Source of the DNA: Flavobacterium ustbae
GTDB lineage: Bacteria; Bacteroidota; Bacteroidia; Flavobacteriales; Flavobacteriaceae
Direction of reading: 5' to 3'
Assembly: GCF_003946915.1 (NCBI RefSeq)
Contig: NZ_RPOC01000007.1
Location: 1 to 64,000 of the forward strand
DNA: 64,000 nt
Each line of letters begins with the position of its first letter. Within the stretch, counting starts at the first letter, position 1. The translations under genes were made by a program, and so were the position numbers. The notes beneath the pieces are model-generated. The model was not told where the DNA came from, made no database searches, and saw only the letters and a list, made by a program, of their open reading frames with translations. Positions 8,971 to 17,703 of this stretch are shown here, piece by piece.

Positions 8971-10758
8971 ATGAAAAAACTATTTACACTGTTTATTCTA
9001 ACGCTCAGTTTCAAAAGCTTTTCTCAACTGCATCTGAGCACCAATTCTAGCATTTATGCCAAAAATCAAGTTCTTTATGTCGGGCAAAATCTAAATTTAA
9101 ATCCTAATTCTAATCTTTATTTAAGAAATGATGCTCAGCTGGTTCAAGGTGGAAACAGTGCATCGGGAAACACTGGACTTGGATCTTTATCTGTATATCA
9201 AGAGGGAACATCAGACAATTTTGATTATAATTATTGGTGTTCTCCTGTAGGAACGCCTTCTAGTGCTTCTGGAAATACCAATTTCGGTATTAGCTTGCTC
9301 TCGCGTCCAGATGGCCCTATTGCTTCAAGTCCTGCTACACTATTGCCTACAGGAAGTTATGACGGAACTGCTAGTCCGCTTGCCATAGCTTCTCATTGGA
9401 TTTATAAACTAATAAATGCCAATAATTACTCCCAATGGATTTCGGTTGGAACCGCCTCTACTATAGCTCCAGGCGAAGGTTTTACGATGAAAGGAACTTC
9501 GGGCACTGATATGCTTGATCCAGCGGGTTTGGGAGTTGCGAATAATCCTGGTGGTGCACAACGCTATGATTTTAGGGGAAAACCAAATAACGGTAACATT
9601 ACTGTATCTTTAGGAACAGGAAGTGCCACACTCACAGGAAATCCGTATCCTTCAGTCCTGCATCTGAATGCCTTTTTGCTGGATCCTGACAATCGTACTC
9701 TTACGGGGGGAACGGCTTATTTCTGGCAGCAGGATCGTAACGTAAATTCACATTATCTAAGTGCTTACCGTGGAGGCTACGGTTCTTACTCTCCTATTAA
9801 TACTACTTCTGAAGGACTTTACGTACCTCCTACATTTAATGCTTATAATCAGGACGGGACTGTAAATCCTGGGCCAGGAGGAGTATTAGGAACAGTACAA
9901 CTGCGTCGATACGCTCCAATAGGGCAAGGTTTTCTGCTTAATGGAACTGCCAATGGAAATGTCATTTTCAAGAATGCCCATCGCGTTTTTCTGAGAGAGA
10001 CAAGCGGATTATCTCAATTTGAAAAGAAGGCGCAAAAACAGCTCGAAACAGAGGAAGTTGAACCGCTTTCTTATTTTAGATTGAATACCATAATTAATAA
10101 CCAGTTTACCAGACAGCTTGCTCTTGCTTTTCTCGATGAGGCAACAGATGGAGCTGATTCTGGAATTGATGCGCTAAACATGACTTTAGACCTTCCCGAA
10201 GATGTTAATTTCTGGATTGAAGATAAGGCTTATCTTATTCAGGGTGTAAACTTTGATCCCTATAAAAAAATTCCACTCTCTGTAAAAGCATCCAAAGCAA
10301 GTACTTTGAAATTTCATGTATCAGAAGCTGTGAATATAGATACTTCGCAAGCTTTATATCTTTATGACAAATCTGATGACTCTTACCATGAAATCAGAAA
10401 TGCCTCTTATGAATTATTGGTTGCAACAGGTACTTATACTGACCGTTTCTTTATTGCTTTTACCGATCAGACCCTTGGAATAGAGGAAAATCCAGACTGG
10501 CAAAGTTTTGTTATCTATCAGGACAGCAGACGCAAGAATATTAAAGCAGCCAATCCGCAAGCATTCACCATTAAATCGTTCACTTTATTTGACATGACAG
10601 GAAGAGCAGTTATTCTAAAAAAAGACTTAAATGCAGAACCTGCATACATTTTTCCAACTGATGGTTTGTCTGACGGCGTATATATTGCCGAATTTCTAAC
10701 AGATGAAAATCAGAGAATCTCAAAAAAAGTAATAATCTCCAATAGTGGAAACAAATAA
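8971..10758 (+). CDS. Large secreted T9SS sorting-domain surface protein
   Basis: 595 aa. Signal peptide MKKLFTLFILTLSFKSFSQ, then an Asn/Ser/Gly-rich beta-strand region that includes the NYWCSPVG motif often seen in Flavobacterium surface proteins, and a C-terminal T9SS-type domain (SFTLFDMTGRAVILKKD ... DGVYIAEFLTDENQRISKKVIIS). Transport by the type IX system and surface attachment are inferred. No catalytic motif is visible. It is the middle gene of a three-gene plus-strand cluster and ends 35 nt before the next gene. Confidence 0.75.
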   Translation: MKKLFTLFILTLSFKSFSQLHLSTNSSIYAKNQVLYVGQNLNLNPNSNLYLRNDAQLVQGGNSASGNTGLGSLSVYQEGTSDNFDYNYWCSPVGTPSSASGNTNFGISLLSRPDGPIASSPATLLPTGSYDGTASPLAIASHWIYKLINANNYSQWISVGTASTIAPGEGFTMKGTSGTDMLDPAGLGVANNPGGAQRYDFRGKPNNGNITVSLGTGSATLTGNPYPSVLHLNAFLLDPDNRTLTGGTAYFWQQDRNVNSHYLSAYRGGYGSYSPINTTSEGLYVPPTFNAYNQDGTVNPGPGGVLGTVQLRRYAPIGQGFLLNGTANGNVIFKNAHRVFLRETSGLSQFEKKAQKQLETEEVEPLSYFRLNTIINNQFTRQLALAFLDEATDGADSGIDALNMTLDLPEDVNFWIEDKAYLIQGVNFDPYKKIPLSVKASKASTLKFHVSEAVNIDTSQALYLYDKSDDSYHEIRNASYELLVATGTYTDRFFIAFTDQTLGIEENPDWQSFVIYQDSRRKNIKAANPQAFTIKSFTLFDMTGRAVILKKDLNAEPAYIFPTDGLSDGVYIAEFLTDENQRISKKVIISNSGNK

Positions 10759-10793
10759 CCAACGAAGAAAAAATAAAACTAAAAATAAAGCAT

Positions 10794-12287
10794 ATGTATA
10801 CAAGATTTACTTTATCCTACCAGACGATTATCCTGCTGTTTTTTTTCTTACTATCGGCAGTATCACAAGCTCAGATTGGAATAGGAACTATTACTCCAGA
10901 TGCCACTTCGATATTAGACATAACCTCAACAACACAAGGAATGCTGGCACCACGAATGACTACAGCACAGCGCACCGCGATTACAACTCCGGCTGAAAGT
11001 CTGCTTGTCTTTGACACCACAGAAAAGGCTTTTTATTTCTATAATACGCTTTCTGCAACTTGGGTAAAAATGGCTAACGAAAGTGCTCTTAAAAGAAACA
11101 ATTACAAACTCGTAAAATCAGCCGCCGATTTAGCTCCTGAACTCGCTGCTGGCGGTGGAAATGCTTATCTGCTTACAAGTAATACTTTGTATGAAATCAA
11201 CGGTAACATCACGCTCACACGGCCTATTAATATCAATAATGCTTACGTTTCAGGACTTGATGCCAATGAAGATGTCTTATCTTTTACAGGAGGAATTATT
11301 TTTCAAGGCAATACTGGAGGAAGTATTAGAAACGTTACTCTAAGAGGAGGGACTGCTTTTGCCATTGTAGGCCCTGGAGCCGCGACTGCGTCTTCCCTAC
11401 TCGTTCAGAACGTTGTGGTTGACAGCATGACTTCTGGTGTAGGAAGTATATCGGGAATTGGACTTTACTTTGGTAATATTATTCAGTTTGTCAATAATAC
11501 AAATGGTATCACATATTCCAATATCGGAAGTCTTTTGCTTAACAACCAAGCTTGGACTTCTAGCAACAATGGAACTTTTGAAACCTTTACCGGCACTTTC
11601 GGATTGATACAGAAAAACAGCGGTTTCAGTACTATGAACGGTGCAGACGTTGCTATGGACGTGAGCAACGCTACACTATCTGTTGGAACAGGAGTACTTT
11701 TAGGAACCGTTTTCTCTGGCACCACCACCAATACCGGAGGATATATTAACCGTTATCCTGCAGCTTCCACATATGCAGGATATAATTTCAGTACTGCATG
11801 GACGGTAGATGCACCTGGCATACCAAGAGAAGGAGATTCAGACGCTATCGGAGATATTAATCTGGACGCAACAGTAGGATCTGGTGTAACCACAACATTT
11901 ACTGGAACAGGAACAGCAAGCAGGGTTAAATTAAACGGAACCACCACCTCAAACAATCTATTTCGTTTCACGAGAGACGGAAATAACAAAATTATTTATA
12001 GAGGAAATAAAACTCGATATTTTCAGGTATCAGCTTCTGTTTCCTATCAAGGAACAGGCGCAGACATTACTTTAGTTCTTTACATCGCCAGAAACGGTGT
12101 AGTACTTACCGATACCAAAGTTTATGGAAGACCTTCTTCTGGCTTCTTATCTACTGCAGGAATCGTAGCACTTCCAGTTGTAGGAACCGTTCAGCTAAAA
12201 ACCAACGATTTTATTGAAGTCTGGGCAGAACGTTTTGACGGATCAGGAAATATATCAACAGTGTCTTTAAATCTAAGTGCGAGATAA
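10794..12287 (+). CDS. Secreted fibre-like protein with GIGT-TPD head motif
   Basis: 497 aa. A signal peptide (residues 1-27) is followed by IGIGTITPDATSILDITSTT-type and GMLAPRMTTAQR motifs, the usual N-terminus of Bacteroidota cell-wall or fibre-like proteins. The middle is rich in Gly, Thr, Asn and Ser and suggests a beta-helix. The last 130 residues (FRFTRDGNNKIIYRG ... KTNDFIEVWAERFDGSGNISTVSLNLSAR) look like a C1q/TNF-type jelly-roll end domain. No typical T9SS domain is seen. Exposure on the surface, possibly as a trimeric fibre, is inferred. It is the last gene of its cluster and is followed by a terminator. Confidence 0.7.
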   Translation: MYTRFTLSYQTIILLFFFLLSAVSQAQIGIGTITPDATSILDITSTTQGMLAPRMTTAQRTAITTPAESLLVFDTTEKAFYFYNTLSATWVKMANESALKRNNYKLVKSAADLAPELAAGGGNAYLLTSNTLYEINGNITLTRPININNAYVSGLDANEDVLSFTGGIIFQGNTGGSIRNVTLRGGTAFAIVGPGAATASSLLVQNVVVDSMTSGVGSISGIGLYFGNIIQFVNNTNGITYSNIGSLLLNNQAWTSSNNGTFETFTGTFGLIQKNSGFSTMNGADVAMDVSNATLSVGTGVLLGTVFSGTTTNTGGYINRYPAASTYAGYNFSTAWTVDAPGIPREGDSDAIGDINLDATVGSGVTTTFTGTGTASRVKLNGTTTSNNLFRFTRDGNNKIIYRGNKTRYFQVSASVSYQGTGADITLVLYIARNGVVLTDTKVYGRPSSGFLSTAGIVALPVVGTVQLKTNDFIEVWAERFDGSGNISTVSLNLSAR

Positions 12288-12319
12288 AATTTCCGTTACA
12301 ATAAATTCTATTAAAATAT

Positions 12320-12350
12320 AAAAGCAGCTGACATATAATCAGTTGCTTTT
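12320..12350 (+). terminator. Rho-independent terminator after the fibre-like gene
   Basis: A 12-bp stem with one G-U pair (AAAAGCAGCTGA / TCAGTTGCTTTT), a 7-nt loop and a T-rich end, 33 nt after the stop codon. Confidence 0.75.
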
Positions 12351-12480
12351 ACATTTCTTTTAGCTTTTATTTAATAATAGATAATATAATTGTATAACAT
12401 CACATTAGAGAATTGTAACATAGCTACGACATTTTAAAACTAAATTGCTTGTAAGATTGTCAACATAAATATATACTCCA

Positions 12481-12708
12481 ATGAATGAGTCAATAGAAAA
12501 GTTTGAATTGGAACTACAAGCATTTTTGGAGTTCCGTTATAATTTATCTGCGGCGCAGGATAGTGCTGAGAGATTTAATGAAACCGAAAAAGCAACTTTT
12601 GCCTTTGTCGACGATTATTTATTGAAATCTCCTAATCTTATTGCGGGCGATGTGGAAGCCTCAGTTCAGCGTATTTTAAATGAGTTTATAGATTCAAGAA
12701 TGAAATGA
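12481..12708 (+). CDS. Small hypothetical protein (75 aa)
   Basis: 75 aa, acidic and predicted all-helical, soluble, with no signal peptide or cysteines. I recognise no family. It stands alone and is convergent with the thioredoxin-like gene (37 nt apart). The residue mix (LELQAFLEFRYNLSAAQDSAERF) is protein-like, so I consider it real but of unknown role. Confidence 0.5.
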   Translation: MNESIEKFELELQAFLEFRYNLSAAQDSAERFNETEKATFAFVDDYLLKSPNLIAGDVEASVQRILNEFIDSRMK

Positions 12709-12744
12709 GCTCATTATTTTAATGCTCTAAAAGTATAACTTTCA

Positions 12745-13374
12745 TTAATTATGAACACTCTCCACAAGCTCTGCTAATTTAGCTTTTAATACTTCTTGAC
12801 TCTGATGACCAAAATAATGTCCTAAAATAGTATACTGATCATCAAAAATTATAAATGATGGCGTACCTCTTAACTGATTAATAGTAAAGGTTTCTGCTAT
12901 AACAGGAATTTGTGCATAATGTGCTTTTATTCTTTGTTTTAAAATTGCTTGTTCTGTTTCTGAAAAAGCAGTAAAATCTGGTATCGAATTACACATCACA
13001 TCAAAAGAAGCAGAATTAAAAAAGTCTTCTGAATTGGTCATACGATCAAAAGCTGTCGGAAAAGTTAAAGGTTCAGAATATTTGGAAAGACCGTAATTTG
13101 AATTGTAATACTTCTTTGTTTCTCCCACTAGAGTTCCGTCAGCTAAAAGCAGTTTTAAGTTTTCCTCATTATTAAATTGAAAATCTTCAAAAGCAGTGGC
13201 TACTCCAATGAAACCAACTTTATCTGCAAATAAGTTATTGAGTTCATTCGTAATGGGAATGCCATATATAAAACAGCCAGGACAATTGACCTGAAAAACA
13301 AATGCTACATTTACTTTCTTCAGTTGGAACTCTCCCTGAACTAAATCCTGAATATTAAGATGAAACTTTGACAT
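12745..13374 (-). CDS. Cytoplasmic thioredoxin-fold / DsbA-like oxidoreductase
   Basis: 209 aa with no signal peptide. The active-site motif is CPGC (Cys31-Cys34) after a hydrophobic strand (VAFVFQVN), and the cis-proline loop is RGTPSFIIFD (Pro172). A helical insert between them matches DsbA/FrnE-like proteins more than classical thioredoxins. It probably exchanges thiols or disulfides with a cytosolic partner, perhaps under oxidative stress; no partner is encoded next to it. The short intergenic stretch to 13584 carries the terminator of the next gene. Confidence 0.7.
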   Translation of the reverse strand: MSKFHLNIQDLVQGEFQLKKVNVAFVFQVNCPGCFIYGIPITNELNNLFADKVGFIGVATAFEDFQFNNEENLKLLLADGTLVGETKKYYNSNYGLSKYSEPLTFPTAFDRMTNSEDFFNSASFDVMCNSIPDFTAFSETEQAILKQRIKAHYAQIPVIAETFTINQLRGTPSFIIFDDQYTILGHYFGHQSQEVLKAKLAELVESVHN

Positions 13375-13524
13375 CGGTATAATTATTTAGGTTTGATATT
13401 CATTAAATTAGTTTTTATAAAATCAATTTTACAATGTAAAAGTAGAAAGATAAACTCGGTTCTGAATGGTCCAGTTTTAACAATAAGCTTTGTTTTCTGG
13501 CTTATAGCAATCTTAATTTTCAAA

Positions 13525-13562
13525 TAAAAAAAGCCTGAGAACCAATAATTTTCAAGCTTTTC
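13525..13562 (-). terminator. Terminator for the NTF2-like gene
   Basis: An imperfect 13-bp stem (AAAAGCCTGAGAA opposite TTTTCAAGCTTTT) whose minus-strand 3' side ends in a run of T, just after the stop at 13584. Confidence 0.55.
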
Positions 13563-13583
13563 AATTCAATAAAATATCTCTTG

Positions 13584-13958
13584 TTACCGAGACAATTCGC
13601 TTTCAGTGTGTAGTGTACAGAGCCATTTTCCTTCTTTTTTAATCCATACCGAAGTACAGGCACATTTTGAAGATTCTTGCTTTTCCTCTCCTGCTATACC
13701 CAATTCTATTAGGTAAGCCGTAACCGCATTGTTATCGTCAAGTTGCTGCGAATGGAAATCTGAAAAATTCAAAACCTTGATTTTATCTCCTTCTCCCGAC
13801 TCAAACATCTTTTTAAAAGTTGCTTCATCAATACTGTGCACGCCATTTTTTCCTGCAACAATACACGGAAAACTGGTGAGGTTTCTCACTGTTTCGTATT
13901 CTTTCTCTTCCATTCCCTCCCAGTATTTTTTTTCTAATTCCATAATCTGCGTTTCCAT
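13584..13958 (-). CDS. NTF2-like (SnoaL/DUF4440-type) family protein
   Basis: 124 aa. An N-terminal helix (ELEKKYWEGMEEKEYETVRNL) is followed by strands, ending in a VWIKKEGKWLCTLHTES strand pattern typical of the NTF2-like cone fold of SnoaL and DUF4440 proteins. Such proteins bind small molecules or act as isomerases or hydrolases, so no specific substrate can be assigned. It stands alone on the minus strand with its own terminator. The GKWLCTLHTE end is the strongest hint. Confidence 0.6.
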   Translation of the reverse strand: METQIMELEKKYWEGMEEKEYETVRNLTSFPCIVAGKNGVHSIDEATFKKMFESGEGDKIKVLNFSDFHSQQLDDNNAVTAYLIELGIAGEEKQESSKCACTSVWIKKEGKWLCTLHTESELSR

Positions 13959-14216
13959 ATCCTCATTTTTAAAATTAACAGTATTATAAAGTTCAGATTT
14001 ATATTACAATGCTTATAGACTTTTAACACAGATTTAAAACATTTTCCAATCTATTTAAAATGCATGAAAATTTAATAAGATTCGCACTTGCTTCTGTAAG
14101 AAAACAATATCATTACCTCTGTAAATTAGCTACTTATAAAAACAATATAAATCCGTGAGCAAGACAGAGAACGACAAATGAATTCTCTGCTTTATCTATA
14201 ATTAAAAACAGATAAC

Positions 14217-14366
14217 ATGATTACACAGAATAATAAAAACATTGCTTCTAATACAAGAACATGTGATAAAAAATTCCAATCAAAAACTGCCTCATCGAGA
14301 ACTAACGAAAAAATTGCTTGTGAATCGACCAAATTTATTAAGCTAAATCCATTGCTTTTTAAATAA
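14217..14366 (+). CDS. Possible short ORF (49 aa) before the SDR gene
   Basis: An ATG-to-TAA frame of 49 codons (MITQNNKNIASNTRTCDKK...) ends 31 nt before the SDR gene on the same strand. It is hydrophilic and Lys/Thr/Asn-rich, with no recognisable domain. It could be a leader peptide or chance. The rest of the 13959-14397 gap is AT-rich and I see no other feature. Confidence 0.2.
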   Translation: MITQNNKNIASNTRTCDKKFQSKTASSRTNEKIACESTKFIKLNPLLFK

Positions 14367-14397
14367 AAATCTTTAGTGCATATTAAATAATAAAATT

Positions 14398-15381
14398 ATG
14401 AAAGACATTCAAAAAGAGAAAAATAGCCTTATAGGAAAAACTGTAGTAATTACAGGTGCAAGTAGTGGCGTAGGTCTTGCAACTGCAGAAGCTTTTGTCA
14501 ATGAAGGCTGTAATGTAATATTGCTGGCTCGAGGTCAAAAAGGGCTAGATGAAGCTGCAGAAAACTGCAAAAGACCGAATGTGAAAGTTATAGCTATCTC
14601 AACAGATACATCAAATGCTGATGATGTTGAGAAAGCAGCTTTAGAGGCTCTTAGCATAAATGGTAAAGTGGATATCTGGGTAAATAATGCTGGAGTTATG
14701 GCAAGCGGAAAATTTGAGGAAATTCCAATGGAAATACACCAGCAGGTAATTAAAACCAATCTTTTTGGCTATATGCATGGTGCTTACAATGCAATTAAAA
14801 TCTTTAAAGAACAGAACGAAGGCATTTTGATTAATAATGTCTCCATTGGCGGATTCATGCCTGCGCCATACAGTGCTGTCTACTCAGCCACAAAATATGG
14901 AATTAGAGGTATGATGGAATGTCTACAGGGCGAAATCTCCAATCATAAGCACATTCACATTTGCAACGTATATCCACAGCTGCAGAATTCAACGGGCAAT
15001 CTCCATTCTGCCAAGTATTCAGGTTTTGATATTACGATTCCTTTTATTGCTTCTGACCCACGTGATACGGCTGCAGCAATAGTGAATCTAGCTAAAAATC
15101 CGAAAAAAGATCATTTTCCAGATTTAAAATCTGCGGCAATTACTCGAACTTATAAAACATTTCCTAAAACAGTAATTAATACCGCATCTGCAGCTTTGCG
15201 CATGAAAATGAAACTTAACCATAATAAGGAAAATAATCCTGGAAATGTTCTCGAGAACTCTCAAGAACCGCTTCGCGTTTACGGAAATCCAAATTTGAAT
15301 AAAAACTCTCCTGTTACTACAGCATTGATTGCTGGAGTAGCGATTAGTACAGCCTTATTTTTTCTAAATAAAAAGTTCTAA
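14398..15381 (+). CDS. Short-chain dehydrogenase/reductase with C-terminal membrane anchor
   Basis: 327 aa. The Rossmann nucleotide motif TGASSGVG (residues 19-26), NNAG (96-99), a catalytic Ser near 149 and Y162-S-A-T-K166 are all intact, so it should be an active NAD(P)-dependent oxidoreductase of the classical SDR family. The substrate is unknown. An extra C-terminal region ends in a hydrophobic helix (about 308-323, TTALIAGVAISTALFFL) and NKKF, unusual for SDRs, suggesting membrane tethering. The gene is followed by a strong terminator shared with the convergent PRC-barrel gene. Similar SDRs occur in stress-inducible clusters, which fits the PRC-barrel neighbour. Confidence 0.8.
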   Translation: MKDIQKEKNSLIGKTVVITGASSGVGLATAEAFVNEGCNVILLARGQKGLDEAAENCKRPNVKVIAISTDTSNADDVEKAALEALSINGKVDIWVNNAGVMASGKFEEIPMEIHQQVIKTNLFGYMHGAYNAIKIFKEQNEGILINNVSIGGFMPAPYSAVYSATKYGIRGMMECLQGEISNHKHIHICNVYPQLQNSTGNLHSAKYSGFDITIPFIASDPRDTAAAIVNLAKNPKKDHFPDLKSAAITRTYKTFPKTVINTASAALRMKMKLNHNKENNPGNVLENSQEPLRVYGNPNLNKNSPVTTALIAGVAISTALFFLNKKF

Positions 15382-15409
15382 ATTATTCAATTGCTTTTTA
15401 ATGAAGTAT

Positions 15410-15453
15410 AAAAAAATACGAGATGTTTAAAATCAAACATCTCGTATTTTTTT
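15410..15453. terminator. Bidirectional terminator between SDR and PRC-barrel genes
   Basis: A perfect 19-bp stem (AAAAAAATACGAGATGTTT and its complement) with a 6-nt loop and A/T runs on both sides. It lies between two convergent genes. Confidence 0.9.
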
Positions 15454-15480
15454 AATATAAAACTCTAAAAGTTTTAAATC

Positions 15481-15981
15481 TTAATATCGGTTATCAAACT
15501 CCCTGCGACTGTAAAAAGTATCATCATTATCATAATTTTCATTAGGATAATAACCTCTTAAAACTGCTCTTTCGTAATTACGGTCAAAACGTTGCTGCGT
15601 ATTATAACGGCCTGTTCTTCTGAAGGTATCATATCCTATACCGCTTGCCATAACAGTTTTAGTATCTTTATTAATGTTAACCGATCCAATAGGTATAATT
15701 AGATGGCTATCACCGTCACGGTACATAAATTCACTACCGTTATCACTGGCAATTGTTTGGTGGACCTCATTACGGCTATCTTCCATCAGCGCTTTATCTG
15801 CTTTTACATCTAAATAAACCACACGCTGCATATCTTTATTTACCCATAAATCATCAATTGTTCCTATGGTACGGTTGTCTGCGTCTACAATTTTCCATCC
15901 TCTTACATCAGAATAGTTCGAAGCAATCTTATAATCTGAAAGTTCGTCCAGTTTGTATAAATTTCTGTCTTTATTTTCCAT
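15481..15981 (-). CDS. PRC-barrel domain protein
   Basis: 166 aa, cytosolic. Residues about 10-115 match the PRC-barrel beta fold (IASNYSDVRGWKIVDADNRTIGTIDDLWV ... RVVYLDVKAD ... LIIPIGSVNI), a small barrel found in photosynthetic reaction-centre H subunits, RimM and many stress-related bacterial proteins. The C-terminus (about 120-166) is rich in Arg, Tyr, Asn and Asp and is probably disordered. The precise role is unknown. A 55-aa membrane protein is encoded 73 nt upstream on the same strand and is probably in the same transcript. Confidence 0.75.
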   Translation of the reverse strand: MENKDRNLYKLDELSDYKIASNYSDVRGWKIVDADNRTIGTIDDLWVNKDMQRVVYLDVKADKALMEDSRNEVHQTIASDNGSEFMYRDGDSHLIIPIGSVNINKDTKTVMASGIGYDTFRRTGRYNTQQRFDRNYERAVLRGYYPNENYDNDDTFYSRREFDNRY

Positions 15982-16054
15982 TTTTCTTTTCTGCTTTAAT
16001 GAATTATATATTTTTCCTAGGCCTAAACAATAATTATGTTTCTGCTATCTAAGA

Positions 16055-16222
16055 TTAATTTGCTGTACTGTCCACCGCTGTAGTGTTTTCAATCTCTGTT
16101 CTATTCGGATCCTGTACATGGTCTTCTCTTAAAAAAACATAATATACAAGTGCAGCAATTAGTACCACTGCAACAATCCACGGCCACACAGGCTTCTTTT
16201 TCTCAATTTTTATTTCTGCCAT
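16055..16222 (-). CDS. Single-pass small membrane protein (55 aa)
   Basis: An ATG-to-TAA frame of 55 codons. A short basic N-terminus (MAEIKIEKKK) is followed by one hydrophobic helix (PVWPWIVAVVLIAALVYYVF, residues 11-30) and a polar, acidic tail (REDHVQDPNRTEIENTTAV). This is a clear signal-anchor layout with the tail outside. No family is recognised. It lies directly upstream of the PRC-barrel gene on the same strand, so the two may form a membrane-stress pair. Its upstream DNA (16223-16405) is AT-rich and holds nothing else I can support. Confidence 0.6.
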   Translation of the reverse strand: MAEIKIEKKKPVWPWIVAVVLIAALVYYVFLREDHVQDPNRTEIENTTAVDSTAN

Positions 16223-16405
16223 AACTTATTTTTTTATGATTATTAAATTTCATATTAAAGTTACAAAGGCAAATGCAGGATATAATATTTAATTTCAGGC
16301 AGATGTTATACAATTCCCAGTACAATAAAAACAAGATAAGTATTTATCGCACAGAAAATTATTAGTTTAAACAACGAAAAGAAAAACCGTTTTTGAGAGA
16401 AAAAA

Positions 16406-17149
16406 TTAATTGCAGAGCGCAAAATTTATTAGCAGTTTGTTACCCGACTTCCATTTTACTTTTCCCTTAACAGATTCGAAAGGCACATCTTCACCCAAGC
16501 AGTTCTTGTCTGAAGTAATCTCTATTTCATCTTCGTTTATTTTGCTAACGACAAAAGCTTGATTACTGCTTTTCTGATTGATAGCGCCTTCTTTATCTTT
16601 GATGAGGTTACAGCTTTTAAGACCAATATGCTGTTTTTTGATATAATCTTCCCATGTAGAAAAAGTATATTTAAGTCCGTCTTTTTTTATTTTTCTTTTC
16701 TCTTTATTGATATAAATGATAAAATAATCTGGATCAGTGCCGATATCTTCACAGTCAAAATCAAAAGCAGCAAAATCATAGGCTGGAATAACCTTTCTGG
16801 CTATGACTTTTTGAGGCATTTTTAGCGTAAAAAAAGTCAGATCTTCGTTTAATACTATTTCGCCAAAAACGCTATCATCATTATTCAAAAAATCCAATCT
16901 GTCGTTAATTTCCATTGTAAAAGATATTACGCCTTTGCCTCTCATAATATCTTCTGTATAAGACGCAAATGTATCGCCTTGCCAAAGCAGATTCTCTTCG
17001 TTTGGACAGTCTTTTTCTGCAACTTGTTGTCCATTAGCTAAAGCTTGAGAATCAATTTGGTCAGCTTCTCGCATTTCTTCATTTGATTTTTCTTTACAGG
17101 CGACCGCTAAAACCGCTAACAAGGAACATATAAAATATATCTTTTTCAT
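16406..17149 (-). CDS. Putative lipoprotein (247 aa)
   Basis: 247 aa with a clear lipobox (LAVAC, Cys18) after the signal MKKIYFICSLLAVLAVA. The mature part is acidic and beta-rich, with six further cysteines. No family is recognised. It is the third of three consecutive minus-strand lipoprotein genes (gaps of 28 and 40 nt), which suggests an operon for an envelope function. The ATG is preceded by an A/T-rich leader, as usual in this phylum. Confidence 0.6.
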   Translation of the reverse strand: MKKIYFICSLLAVLAVACKEKSNEEMREADQIDSQALANGQQVAEKDCPNEENLLWQGDTFASYTEDIMRGKGVISFTMEINDRLDFLNNDDSVFGEIVLNEDLTFFTLKMPQKVIARKVIPAYDFAAFDFDCEDIGTDPDYFIIYINKEKRKIKKDGLKYTFSTWEDYIKKQHIGLKSCNLIKDKEGAINQKSSNQAFVVSKINEDEIEITSDKNCLGEDVPFESVKGKVKWKSGNKLLINFALCN

Positions 17150-17177
17150 TTTTTCTTTATAATTATTATCCTTTTAA

Positions 17178-17663
17178 TTATTTATAAAAGCCAGTAAATT
17201 TCTCTTTTTCTTTCTTAATATCTTCTGCTTCAAAAAACACTTTATCTGCAATCAGTTCTTTGTCTGCACTACCACTGCTCTCTTCTATACCTTTATAGGA
17301 AACAGTTATTTTACTACCTTTCTTCCTAATAGTAATTTCATTTATTGATTTTCCTTTAATTTTAGAATGCAGATTATCCATTTCAATAGTATTAAAATAT
17401 TTGTCTTGATAGGATACATATATTTTATAACGAAGCACATTAGTATTATCAAAAGTATAAGAATTGCCATTATAGTAAGCTGTAGCTAATTTTGTGCCGC
17501 CATCTCTCATCATTTCTACATTTACTTTGATATTTTTAATGAGAGCAGCATCTCCTTTAATTGTAAAATTTGGCTCTTTATACATACAGCTTATAGCCAG
17601 AATTGCAAGTATTAAAACACTTCCCTTTTTTATAATGGAGTTTAGCATTATTCGTATTTTCAT
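17178..17663 (-). CDS. Putative lipoprotein (161 aa)
   Basis: 161 aa. The hydrophobic signal ends in the lipobox LAISC (Cys26). The mature protein has alternating strands (KNIKVNVEMMRDGGTKLATAYYNGNSYTFD) and a charged C-terminus. No family is recognised. Its ATG may be either the first or the internal Met6. It is the middle gene of the three-lipoprotein operon. Confidence 0.55.
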   Translation of the reverse strand: MKIRIMLNSIIKKGSVLILAILAISCMYKEPNFTIKGDAALIKNIKVNVEMMRDGGTKLATAYYNGNSYTFDNTNVLRYKIYVSYQDKYFNTIEMDNLHSKIKGKSINEITIRKKGSKITVSYKGIEESSGSADKELIADKVFFEAEDIKKEKEKFTGFYK

Positions 17664-17703
17664 ATTTTAATCAATAATTAGTTTACTTAAACGCTTATAG
17701 AAG

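Noticed and set aside
10745..10996. 83-aa plus-strand frame
   Set aside because: It overlaps the end of one surface protein and the start of the next in a different frame and is Asn/Arg-rich without structure.
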